Shown here piece after piece: positions 46,342-54,878 of a stretch of DNA of 64,000 bases. Position 1 is the first letter of the stretch. Every line of letters begins with the position of its first letter. The translations under genes were made by a program, and so were the position numbers. Source of the DNA: Parasutterella excrementihominis YIT 11859 (lineage in GTDB: Bacteria; Pseudomonadota; Gammaproteobacteria; Burkholderiales; Burkholderiaceae_F); NCBI RefSeq assembly GCF_000205025.1, contig NZ_GL883708.1:1-64000 (forward strand), written 5' to 3'. Below the pieces are notes generated by a model. The model was not told the DNA's origin. It saw only the letters and a list, made by a program, of their open reading frames with translations, and ran no database searches.

Positions 46342-48426
46342 TTAGAACTTAGCGCTCAGCTTGAAGTTGAAGTGCCGTCCCGGTTCGTAGATCGAATCGC
46401 CGTAGGAATAAAGTTGATTGGTAATGTTGATAGCCTCAGCACTGACCATGTAGCGCTTCTGAGGGCCGAAATGATAAGTTGTCGCAAAGTTAAGCGTTGT
46501 ATAACCGGCAACGCGGGTCGTCTCATTACTGGATGGCGAATAAGACTTTGACGCGGTCTTGCTTCTGAGGTAGGTATCCGTATTCCAACGACCGTTAAAG
46601 ACATCGAACTCAGTCTTCACGCCATAACGAGCCGTGAAACCTGCGACGCCCGAATCATAGGTCGAGACTCCGCTGCCCCACTCTGTTTTTCTGCGCAGCC
46701 AAGTCATGCTGGCATAGGGGAAGAAGTGGTCCGTCGGCTTAAAGTTCACAGAGAGCTCCGCACCGAAAGTCTTGGCCTTATCAGCGTTCAGATAGGTATA
46801 CTCAGTTTTGCTTATATGCACGGAGGAAATATAGTCGTCTGCAAGGTTGTAGAACAAAGCAAAGTCTGCCTCTAGAGCATTTCCTGCATAACGGGCTCCA
46901 ACCTCAAAGTTGTTTGATTTCTCAGGCTTAAGGTCTGCGTTGCCGAATGTCGTACCACCGCCCATACTGTTAATAAGGTATTTTTCCTGGAGGTTAGGAA
47001 CACGGAAGCCTTGAGACCAGCCCGCTCTCAGCGAGGTATCCGGCATTCCCGTCCAGTTCAGGCTCAGGTTAAAGACGGGACGGCTGTTTTTATCGCTGCC
47101 GACTTTACCCACCTTGTCGTCCGGAGCATTAACATATTTAACTCTGCCCATTCCCGCATAACCGTTTTTGACCCCGACAGCTTTGCTCAGCTTGGAATCA
47201 ACCCATGTATATCGAACGCCATAATTAAGCGTGAAATCCATCGGCAAAGTTGTTTCCATGGATGCAAAAATCGCATTGGTTGTTTCTTTGCCCTTTACAT
47301 AACGGTTTGTCACGGTATTGAGCATCGGCGCCATGGTTGTCTTGGCCAAGGTATCAGCTTCCAACTGATCCTGAACAAACTCGTAACCAGTAATCAGGAA
47401 ATTCGATTCTCCCAGCTGCCAGTCAGCCTGAAGACTTGTTCCGTAAGATTTGATTCGGTTATCGGCGTGAGAATCGGTAACAACTTTCATGGGGCCTTGT
47501 GGCTGAGAAACATAATTTCTCATGTTCTTATGGTTCTTCTGCCAATAGCCGTCCCAACGCAGACGGGTCAGGTATTCATTAAGGTTCTTGCCTTCTGCAA
47601 AGAGTGCAACCTTGTCTCGCTTCCACTTCGGAATGCGAACAAAGAACTCGCTGTTCGGGTCTTGTTCGTATTCCCAGCTAGAGGAATTGATGTCGCTGTC
47701 AAAAGTATCCGCACGCAGACCGGCTGTGAAATGCTCATTGAAGTCATAGCTCAGGAAAGCAGAAGCATTCTTCTGACGGAAGTCAGTGCCTTTTTGATAT
47801 CCCAGCGGCGTCTTGATGTTGCCGTGACTCTGATAACCGGCGTCCAAATGGTAATTTAAACCTTTATAGGTTCCGCCGAGAGAAATCGTTTCTGCCCAAC
47901 CGTGACCGGCGCCGTTCCAAGCAACAGAACCCTCAGCTTCAAAAGGTTTCTTAGATCCTTTTTTTGTGATGATATTTACCACACCCCCTAAAGCGTCAGA
48001 ACCGTAAAGCACGGAGGCCGGTCCTTTGATCACTTCAATGCGTTCAATGGAGCTCGGATCGATAAGAATCGAAGCGCCGGACATGGATTTCTGTTCGGAA
48101 ATCTTCTGGCCATCAATGAGAGTCAGGGTTCTGAAGGTATCTTCCCCGCGGATGGAAACGCGCTTTAAGCCTTGAGAACCGGCGTTATTAACCATAACCC
48201 CCGGAATGTCTTCCAGGAGTTCTCCGACATTGCGGGCGGATGATTCCTGGATTTCCTGATTGGTCACAACCGTGACAGCCATCGGAACTTCGAGAAGCTG
48301 CTGTTCAACGCGGCTTGCGGTTACCGTCACTTCAGAGGTTTGAACGGTTTCTTCTGCCTGAACGGCCAGTGCGCACAAGGTTAAAGCAGCTGCGGCCGAC
48401 AATTTAAAAGTCAATTTAGTGGTCAT
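46342..48426 (-). CDS. TonB-dependent outer-membrane receptor (heme/iron type)
   Basis: A 694-residue receptor. The signal peptide ends near AVQAE, followed by a TonB box-like TSEVTVTAS. The plug domain (VPMAVTVVTNQEIQES, GVMVNNAGS, SIRGEDTF, VEVIKGPASVLYGSDALGGVVNIIT-like pattern) and the barrel ending in KLSAKF are complete. The start at 48426 overlaps the hutW stop by the ATGA junction; the longer frame is inside hutW. Given its neighbours, heme is the likely ligand, though I cannot see a decisive His pair. Confidence 0.88.
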   Translation of the reverse strand: MTTKLTFKLSAAAALTLCALAVQAEETVQTSEVTVTASRVEQQLLEVPMAVTVVTNQEIQESSARNVGELLEDIPGVMVNNAGSQGLKRVSIRGEDTFRTLTLIDGQKISEQKSMSGASILIDPSSIERIEVIKGPASVLYGSDALGGVVNIITKKGSKKPFEAEGSVAWNGAGHGWAETISLGGTYKGLNYHLDAGYQSHGNIKTPLGYQKGTDFRQKNASAFLSYDFNEHFTAGLRADTFDSDINSSSWEYEQDPNSEFFVRIPKWKRDKVALFAEGKNLNEYLTRLRWDGYWQKNHKNMRNYVSQPQGPMKVVTDSHADNRIKSYGTSLQADWQLGESNFLITGYEFVQDQLEADTLAKTTMAPMLNTVTNRYVKGKETTNAIFASMETTLPMDFTLNYGVRYTWVDSKLSKAVGVKNGYAGMGRVKYVNAPDDKVGKVGSDKNSRPVFNLSLNWTGMPDTSLRAGWSQGFRVPNLQEKYLINSMGGGTTFGNADLKPEKSNNFEVGARYAGNALEADFALFYNLADDYISSVHISKTEYTYLNADKAKTFGAELSVNFKPTDHFFPYASMTWLRRKTEWGSGVSTYDSGVAGFTARYGVKTEFDVFNGRWNTDTYLRSKTASKSYSPSSNETTRVAGYTTLNFATTYHFGPQKRYMVSAEAINITNQLYSYGDSIYEPGRHFNFKLSAKF

Positions 48427-49775
48427 TTTGTCTGAGATTTGAAGTAGTCGAGGAGATGCTGAGTCATACGGCCTTGCCAAAATTGGCCGGAAACCGTAAG
48501 TTCAAAACGGTTTCCGACGGGGGCAAGGAGCCCTGCTTCAGTCCAGTTATCGATCAATGGATTCCACAAAGTTGCAAACTTCTCAGAAAACTCGTGAGCC
48601 AGTTGGGAAGGGTTAAAGAAATTCAATTCAAGCTGCTCAGCGACCGCACGTCCCAGTTCCCAGAACAGAGGCGGTTTGGTCATCATGGCAATTGGTTTGA
48701 CACCGCTTTCGACAGCCTTGGCCCAAGCATCCGGCTGACGGTGCTGCATGAAGCCGTAACCGCTTAAGTTGCCGCCGGCGCCGGGACCGAAAGCTAAACA
48801 ATCGGTACGGGTCTTTGCGTAGTAGTTATAAAAATTTCGTTCACGGGTGTTTGAAGCCCAATGGGAGATGGAAAGGCGCTTCCAGCCTGCTTCATGCATG
48901 CTTTGCACGGCTTCCTGGAACATCGCAGCGCGAAGTTCATGATCCGGTCCGGGAGGAAGTTTGCCGTTCTGAATATATTTATAAAGAGGAGACTTCTCAA
49001 ACACGCGGAGCTGGTAGCAGTCGATGCCGTCAAGGTTAAGCTCTCGGCCAATTCGTAAGTCTTCTTTCCAAGTTTCCAAGGTCTGGAACGGAAAACCGTA
49101 AATCAAATCAATCACGACAGCTGCCTGATCATAGCTCATCAGTTTCTCGAGCTGACGAATCAAGGTTTCCTTATCTGAGCGGCGGCCGACAGCCTGACGA
49201 ATCTTCGTATCAAAACTCTGGACCCCCAGAGAGAAACGGTTGGCGCCCCCGGCCAAAGCGGCTTCCATTTTGTCAGTTCCAAAACCGGACAAACGCCCTT
49301 CATAAGTGATTTCGCAGTCATTGGCGAGCGGAAGATAGCGGCGAACGGCTTTGATGATTCTTTCAATATCACAGGCTTCCAAAGCAGTAGGCGTACCGCC
49401 GCCGAAATATACAGCGTGTACGGGCTCACCCTTTTGCACCGGTTTGTCTGACCAAAGCTGAAGTTCTTTGATTAAAGTATCGGCAAAAGCCTTGCTTTCT
49501 TCTTTGTTTCGATACGGCTTGATATAGAACAAGCAATACAAGCAGCGAGTTTCGCAGTAGGGAACGTTGATATAGGCAACCGTTCGGCGTGTACGAGGTT
49601 TAGAAACGAGTTCGGAAAGCACCTCCGGCATTTCCGTAGGCAGGAGCATGGAGCTGTCCATCCCCGGATGGATATCAATCTTTTCCGGAAAAGCTTCGAC
49701 AATCGGATTCTGAGAAACTTTGGCCAGCCAACGACTGATGTCGTCCGGCACTCTTCTCTGGAAAGCATTAAACAT
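48423..49775 (-). CDS. hutW: Anaerobic heme-degrading radical SAM protein HutW/ChuW
   Basis: A radical SAM enzyme that opens the heme ring without oxygen. Cluster motif CETRCLYC gives CxxxCxxC; SAM motif GGGTPTALE and a HemN-like C-terminal domain follow. GAGAAAG lies 8 bases before the ATG at 49775 (MFNAFQRRVP), so I take 450 residues. An ATG at 49814 has no ribosome site. First gene of the heme operon, behind a perfect Fur-box dyad. It overlaps the receptor gene by 4 bases. Its paralogue is at 6135. Confidence 0.88.
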   Translation of the reverse strand: MFNAFQRRVPDDISRWLAKVSQNPIVEAFPEKIDIHPGMDSSMLLPTEMPEVLSELVSKPRTRRTVAYINVPYCETRCLYCLFYIKPYRNKEESKAFADTLIKELQLWSDKPVQKGEPVHAVYFGGGTPTALEACDIERIIKAVRRYLPLANDCEITYEGRLSGFGTDKMEAALAGGANRFSLGVQSFDTKIRQAVGRRSDKETLIRQLEKLMSYDQAAVVIDLIYGFPFQTLETWKEDLRIGRELNLDGIDCYQLRVFEKSPLYKYIQNGKLPPGPDHELRAAMFQEAVQSMHEAGWKRLSISHWASNTRERNFYNYYAKTRTDCLAFGPGAGGNLSGYGFMQHRQPDAWAKAVESGVKPIAMMTKPPLFWELGRAVAEQLELNFFNPSQLAHEFSEKFATLWNPLIDNWTEAGLLAPVGNRFELTVSGQFWQGRMTQHLLDYFKSQTK

Positions 49776-49832
49776 CGGGACTGCTTTCTCTCGGTCAGTG
49801 TGTTGTGCTTGCATAATGCTAAAATATCGTAT

Positions 49833-49847
49833 TGATAATGATTATCA
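49833..49847. promoter_or_regulatory. Fur box upstream of the heme operon
   Basis: TGATAAT-G-ATTATCA is a perfect 7-1-7 dyad, the known Fur consensus. It lies about 60 bases before hutW and 200 before the divergent ABC genes, so iron should repress the heme operon and maybe both. Confidence 0.85.
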
Positions 49848-49882
49848 TTTGAATAAATTTAGCGCTAAGACAATTTTAATAC

Positions 49883-49903
49883 AAACGATTATTATTATCG
49901 TTT
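49883..49903. promoter_or_regulatory. Second AT-rich inverted repeat in the same intergenic region
   Basis: AAACGAT and ATCGTTT flank a 7-base TATTATT. It could be a second Fur site or the operator for the divergent ABC genes; it matches Fur only partly. Confidence 0.4.
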
Positions 49904-50047
49904 ACCCGAGTTTTAACCCTCAAAATGTATAAAAATTTAAAAACTCCCGATATAAATAAATTTTTGATAACCAATTACTCCGTCGAGTTAACTCGTTGTT
50001 CATAAAAATAATTATGTTTAGTGAAGCAATTTAAAGAGGAAATTTCA

Positions 50048-50965
50048 GTGGCTGATTTCAGTATTCCTGCACTTCGAATTGCCGGCATTTCAAAGAGTTT
50101 TCACGCCGGTAAAAATCAGAAAAAAGCACTTTCGGATGTCAGCTTTTCGATTGAACAAGGTGATTTTTTCGGCTTGCTCGGACCTAACGGCGCTGGCAAG
50201 AGCACTTTGATCGGCGTTTTAGCCAAGACGGTAACCCCCGACTGCGGAGATGTATCTGTTCTTGGTTTTGACATTCGCAGGGACTGGCAGCAATTCAAGA
50301 TGGCGATCGGCATTGTTCCTCAAGAAATTACTTTTGATCCTTTCTTGAGCGTTTGGGAGACATTAAGACTGCAAAGCGGATATTTCGGTCTGCGTCATAA
50401 CGACAAATGGCTCAATGAACTGCTTGAGGTCCTGGATTTAGCTGATAAAAAGAAAGAAAGCGTTATGCGCTTGTCCGGAGGTATGAAAAGACGTGTCTTA
50501 ATTGCTCAAGCTCTTGTACACAAACCTCCTCTGATCGTTTTAGATGAACCGACGGCCGGCGTCGACATCAACCTTCGTCATTCGCTGTGGACCTTTATGG
50601 AAGAACTCAATCGTAAAGGTCACACGATTATTTTGACAACGCATTACCTTGAAGAAGCGGAAAGACTATGCAGAAACGTCGCCATGCTCAATCACGGACG
50701 CATTGCGGCTTTGGAAAACACACGCGATCTTCTGAAGAAATATTCCAAAGATCGTGTCGTTTTTACGCTTTCAAGACCGCTGCCAGAGGATTTCCCGATT
50801 CAAGTCGAGAAACTGCAAGACGGTTTCTATTGTCTTAATTATGACAATCCCGAAGCTCTAAGAACTCTTCTCGACGAGCTACATAAGCGCTGTTTAGAGC
50901 CGGAGGGCTTGGAAATCGGTAAAGCCAACTTAGAAGAAGTCTTTATGAGAATTACATCAAAATGA
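50048..50965 (+). CDS. ABC-2 type transporter ATPase (YadG/NodI-like)
   Basis: A 305-residue exporter ATPase. Walker A GPNGAGKST, signature MRLSGGMKRRVLIAQAL, Walker B LIVLDEPTAGVD and the switch His in ILTTHYLEE. The start is GTG at 50048 (ADFSIPALRI follows), preceded by AAAGAGGA at a good distance; the upstream codon at 50021 has no such site. It overlaps its permease by 4 bases. YadG/YadH of Escherichia coli are the nearest known pair; substrate unknown. Divergent from hutW across the Fur-box region, so iron control is possible. Confidence 0.9.
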   Translation: MADFSIPALRIAGISKSFHAGKNQKKALSDVSFSIEQGDFFGLLGPNGAGKSTLIGVLAKTVTPDCGDVSVLGFDIRRDWQQFKMAIGIVPQEITFDPFLSVWETLRLQSGYFGLRHNDKWLNELLEVLDLADKKKESVMRLSGGMKRRVLIAQALVHKPPLIVLDEPTAGVDINLRHSLWTFMEELNRKGHTIILTTHYLEEAERLCRNVAMLNHGRIAALENTRDLLKKYSKDRVVFTLSRPLPEDFPIQVEKLQDGFYCLNYDNPEALRTLLDELHKRCLEPEGLEIGKANLEEVFMRITSK

Positions 50966-51753
50966 ATTTCAAAATAAAACCGCAGCCTTACCGACCGGGA
51001 GCATCCTTCCTGACACTGTTGGAAAAAGAGATTCTCCGATTTAAAAAAATTGCGCTTCAGACGATTTTTGCACCGGTTCTCATGGGACTTTTGTATTTGC
51101 TCGTGTTCGGGCAAGTCTTAGCCGGCAAAATGCCGACTTTTGACGGCGTGAATTACCTGCACTTCCTTGTTCCCGGTCTCGTAATGATGACGATGCTGCA
51201 GAACGCTTTCGGAAACAGCTCTTCTTCGATGTTGTCTTCGAAAATCATGGGAAGTCTGATTTTTATCCAGCTGCCGCCCTTTGCCGGCTGGGAGCTGTCA
51301 TTAGCGATGATCGGCGCCTCTATTGTACGTGCCTTAATCGTCGGCGCAGGTGTTTTGCTTGCTTCGTTCCTTTGGTCTCCTCCTCCGATGGACCATATTC
51401 TTTGGATTTTGGTCTTTGGGTTTATGGGCGCCGCTCTTATGGGGTCCCTAGGCCTTATCTGCGGATTATGGGCTGATAAGTTTGATCAGGTCGGAGCTTT
51501 TCAAAGTTTTGTTATTCTGCCGCTAACCTTCCTTTCAGGTGTCTTCTATTCGATTAACCAGCTGCCCCCGATTTTCCAGACTTTATCGAGATTTAATCCG
51601 TTCTTCTACATCATTGACGGATTTCGGTACGGTTTTTTCTCCCAAAGCGACTTCAATCCATGGGTCAGCCTGTCTGTTGTAACGATCTCAGGCGTGGCTG
51701 CAGCAGCCTTTGCGACGTATTTATTGCAGGTTGGATACAAGATCCGGAGATAA
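50962..51753 (+). CDS. ABC-2 type transporter permease (YadH-like)
   Basis: A 263-residue permease with six membrane segments of the ABC-2 type. GVNYLHFLVPGLVMMTMLQNAFGNSSSSMLSSK and FLSGVFYSINQLPPIFQTLSRFNPFFYIIDGFRY-type pattern are seen in YadH and NodJ. Works with the ATPase it overlaps. Cargo unknown. Confidence 0.9.
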   Translation: MNFKIKPQPYRPGASFLTLLEKEILRFKKIALQTIFAPVLMGLLYLLVFGQVLAGKMPTFDGVNYLHFLVPGLVMMTMLQNAFGNSSSSMLSSKIMGSLIFIQLPPFAGWELSLAMIGASIVRALIVGAGVLLASFLWSPPPMDHILWILVFGFMGAALMGSLGLICGLWADKFDQVGAFQSFVILPLTFLSGVFYSINQLPPIFQTLSRFNPFFYIIDGFRYGFFSQSDFNPWVSLSVVTISGVAAAAFATYLLQVGYKIRR

Positions 51754-51849
51754 TTATTAACGGCAATTCAGTAAAGACAACTATTCAGGGAGCCGAGAAA
51801 TGTAAGGAACCGTCGGCTGCTCAGGCACCATAGCCGATGAATACTCAGA

Positions 51850-52326
51850 TCACTGCCGCTCAATTTTGTTCCTGGCAGCCAGCTGGCTTCTTCCTTGCTC
51901 AACAAGCAGCGCTTGAGCAACAGAATGGTCAACGCAAACTTTTCCGACCGGCTGAAGCAGAGTTCCGAGCGATTTAGCCATCACAATGGCAACCGGAATA
52001 CCGATAATGCTGCAAAAACAGCAGACAATCTGTACCAGAGTCAGTATGACCATCGGGATGCCCAAAAAGAGTACGTAGACCGCTTTTAGAATGAATCCGT
52101 ATGTTTGCCAAAGAATATTTTTATCTGCATCGCCGTCTATCTCAGATTTAGAAACCATGTCATAGGAAAACGGCAGGAGCAAAAATTTCGAATACTGGAT
52201 GAGACCTAGACCGATCGGCGCTGCGATGATCGTAACAACAAACAAAAGGCCAATCAGAAAAACGAGAGCCGCCGTAACAAAGCCTAGAAATGGGATGTTC
52301 CAAATAATATTTCCTAAGGTACGCAT
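51850..52326 (-). CDS. YccF-type inner-membrane protein
   Basis: A 158-residue membrane protein that begins GNIIWNIPFLGFVTAALVF and has a second hydrophobic unit with IVCCFCSIIGIPVAIVMAKSL, the two-unit pattern of the YccF (DUF307) family. The typical pattern of TII(G)IP and a PF(S/G) segment is recognisable. The C-terminal 30 residues are polar. Function unknown in any organism. It converges with the ABC-2 genes. Confidence 0.72.
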   Translation of the reverse strand: MRTLGNIIWNIPFLGFVTAALVFLIGLLFVVTIIAAPIGLGLIQYSKFLLLPFSYDMVSKSEIDGDADKNILWQTYGFILKAVYVLFLGIPMVILTLVQIVCCFCSIIGIPVAIVMAKSLGTLLQPVGKVCVDHSVAQALLVEQGRSQLAARNKIERQ

Positions 52327-52928
52327 TCAATATTTCCAATCAAGTAAGAGGCAATTAAGCGGAGATATTTTACTGAAGAGGCCTTCCTGAACTCGGGTTA
52401 GACGGCGATAGGTCATTGTCCGTTACGGGTTTTTCTAGCCATCGCATAATTCAAATCATCGGCGCGAACTTGAGTAATCTTATTTCAACAGAAAGTGAGT
52501 TGTAAAAAAAATCGACAGACGAATCAATGATTCTGCCTGCCGTTTTCCCAATGATTGCACGCTAGGTAAGATTGCATCGTTCAGGAAGAAAAAATCGTTT
52601 CACTACATATCTTGATTATTTAAATGGTATTTTCAAATTCTAATAATGATATTGCTTCTAAATCAACGTTTATTCTAATAAAACTGACAAATATGTCGCA
52701 AAAAAGCAAATAAGGTTAAAGAGTAAGGGATTTAAATCGAACAAATTCTTTCTTTGAGACATCAAATAGGATTTCTTGCTGCCTGCTGACAAAAACTCTC
52801 TTCTCGAGTTTGGCTTATATCTGCCGCCTAGCTATAGAGTTTAGGAGCCGCTCTTCTCTGAATCCTCTTTTGTTTTCCGAAGTTGCAAAAGCCAAAGTTC
52901 ATAAAAAATAAAGAAGAAATTCTCTTTT
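52327..52928. other. Intergenic region without a recognised gene
   Basis: About 600 bases. It is AT-rich, holds the yccF promoter and lies upstream of the flavocytochrome-like gene. No frame, repeat or RNA that I can support. Confidence 0.4.
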
Positions 52929-52949
52929 CCTCCCCCGTACAGGGGTATC
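52929..52949 (+). promoter_or_regulatory. GGGGTATC motif upstream of the FMN/FAD flavoprotein gene
   Basis: CCTCCCCCGTACAGGGGTATC contains a dyad (CCCC and GGGG around CGTACA or GTAC) 53 bases before the start. A similar motif is found upstream of the dehydroquinate dehydratase gene (58838), beside the two-component system genes. It is a candidate binding site of the TtrR-like regulator. Confidence 0.45.
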
Positions 52950-53001
52950 GATCAGCTGGCTGCCTCACTAGACTGACTATTGTCTATCAAGAGGTTTTCA
53001 C

Positions 53002-54798
53002 ATGAAAAAACTTTTACTCACTTCTGCCCTTCTAGCCGCACTTCCTTTGGTTGTCCAAGCTTCTGATGTCACTTTTAGAGCTGGGACTTATGAGGCTTCT
53101 GCCGATGGAATTCACGGCCCCGTTGTAGTCAAAACAACCTTTTCAGAGCATAAAATCGATTCCATTCGGATCGTTAAGCAAACGGAAACCGAAGGAATTG
53201 GCACTGTAGCAGCTTCCGAGCTTCCGAAAAAGATTCTTAATGCGCAGTCAACTAAGATCAACGGCATTGCAGGAGCTTCGATAACTTCCAAGGCTATTTT
53301 CTCTGCGGTAAATAAATGCATTGAACAAGCAGGCGTAAAGCCCGACCAACTCATCCCGGTAATCACTAAAAAACAAACCAAAGAAGAAAAATTGTCAGCA
53401 GATATGGTTGTTGTCGGAGGAGGCGGATCCGGAATGGCTGCTACGATCGAAGGCAGAATGAGGGGATTAAAAGTAGTCCTCGTTGAAAAAATGCCTTACA
53501 TCGGCGGAGCTGCCGCGATTTCGGGAGGCCAAGTCGTTGCTCAGGGATCAAAACTTCAGAAACAATTTGGTTCAACCAAAGACAGTCCGGAATCCATGAT
53601 GAAGGACTTCCTTGCCAACGGGCATAATCTTAATGACAAACGCATGCTGTCTTTGTACGCCCATAATGTTGGACAAACAATCGATTGGCTGCATGACAAA
53701 GTCGGAGTGAAATTCATTCCAAATGATTTGCCTTATCTTGCGGAGTATTCGCATCGACGCGCGCTGGAATTCCAAGGGGGAGCCAAGACGATGGCTCAGC
53801 ACCTTAAGAAAGTGATCAGCGAGAACGGTGCCAATGTTCTTTACAACACACGTGTACAAAAACTTTTGACAGACGACAAAGGAAATGTCACAGGGGTGCG
53901 CGCTGTCGATAATAATGGCGTGACTTACACTATCACTTCAAAGGCCACTCTGCTGACAACCGGCGGATTCGGAAATAACAAAGAAATGCTTTCCGAACCG
54001 GTCAAGAGTGCCCTGTACTATGGGCCTGTCTCTTCAACCGGCGACGGACATCAAATGGCCTTGTCTTTAGGCGCTAAGACCCAGCTGATGCAGTATGGAA
54101 AACGTTATCCAAACGGTATCGAAGTCTCTCCCGGAAAAGCAAAATCCACGATTTATGCCAACGTCGGTGCCTTCGACCACTCAGGAATCCTAGTAGACGT
54201 TAACGGGAAGCGATTTGTCAATGAAAAAGCGAGCAATCGCCATATCTTGGACCCGATGATGGAAACCTCCAACAAACAGGCCTACGTATTTATGGATGAA
54301 GGCTCTTGGAAAGGTTTTTACAAACGCCTTCCCGAAACAGGTGTTTCCCACGAAGACGCTGATAAGTATTTAGCACAAGACGGAAAGTCGTCTCCTCTCT
54401 TTGTTAAAGGCGCTACGCTCGAACAAGCTGCTAAGAAAGCGGGGATCAATGCTGAAAATCTTGCTAAGACCGTTGCTCGTTACAACGAATTCGTAAAAAC
54501 CAAGAAAGACGCTGACTTTAACCGTCCCCTCCAATACATGAAGAGCGAAATCTCTTCTCACGGACCTTATTACATCGTAGAGCAGAAACCTAGATTCGCT
54601 ACTACGATGGGCGGCTTAGTCACTAACGATAAACTCAATGTCGTTCGCAAGGATGGCAGTACGATCGGAAATCTATACGCTGCCGGTGAATTGGTCGGGG
54701 GCACAATGGGAGATGATTCTCCTGCCGGTGCCAATGTCGGTTGGGCATTAACCAGCGGTAAATTTGCAGCAGACCGTATTGCTGATCAAATTAAATAA
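53002..54798 (+). CDS. Exported FMN-binding/FAD flavoprotein reductase (UrdA/fumarate reductase type)
   Basis: A 598-residue exported reductase. The Sec signal peptide is cut near VVQA. An FMN-binding domain (about residues 24-105) carries GIAGASITS, in which Thr95 is the likely covalent FMN site made by ApbE; ApbE is not in this window. The FAD domain begins at ADMVVVGGGGSGMAA (about residue 135). The catalytic C-terminal loop reads GGTMGDDSPAGANVGW, without the substrate-binding NRxGG arginine of fumarate reductase, so the acceptor is probably not a C4 dicarboxylate. The same two-domain layout is found in urocanate and other enoate reductases. It converges with a two-component operon. Confidence 0.9.
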   Translation: MKKLLLTSALLAALPLVVQASDVTFRAGTYEASADGIHGPVVVKTTFSEHKIDSIRIVKQTETEGIGTVAASELPKKILNAQSTKINGIAGASITSKAIFSAVNKCIEQAGVKPDQLIPVITKKQTKEEKLSADMVVVGGGGSGMAATIEGRMRGLKVVLVEKMPYIGGAAAISGGQVVAQGSKLQKQFGSTKDSPESMMKDFLANGHNLNDKRMLSLYAHNVGQTIDWLHDKVGVKFIPNDLPYLAEYSHRRALEFQGGAKTMAQHLKKVISENGANVLYNTRVQKLLTDDKGNVTGVRAVDNNGVTYTITSKATLLTTGGFGNNKEMLSEPVKSALYYGPVSSTGDGHQMALSLGAKTQLMQYGKRYPNGIEVSPGKAKSTIYANVGAFDHSGILVDVNGKRFVNEKASNRHILDPMMETSNKQAYVFMDEGSWKGFYKRLPETGVSHEDADKYLAQDGKSSPLFVKGATLEQAAKKAGINAENLAKTVARYNEFVKTKKDADFNRPLQYMKSEISSHGPYYIVEQKPRFATTMGGLVTNDKLNVVRKDGSTIGNLYAAGELVGGTMGDDSPAGANVGWALTSGKFAADRIADQIK

Positions 54799-54819
54799 GA
54801 GTTCCTCTACCGTCCTGGA

Positions 54820-54850
54820 AGACCTTGTGAGATCCACACAAGGTCTTTTT
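54820..54850 (+). terminator. Intrinsic terminator of the FMN/FAD flavoprotein gene
   Basis: AGACCTTGTG and CACAAGGTCT form a 10-bp stem followed by a T-run. It may act on both converging genes. Confidence 0.88.
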
Positions 54851-54878
54851 ATGTCTTATCCCGAAAACGGAATAAACC

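Noticed and set aside
47011-47859. 282-codon frame on the plus strand inside the TonB-dependent receptor
   Set aside because: It is antisense to a complete receptor gene with plug and barrel motifs and has no ribosome site or family feature.
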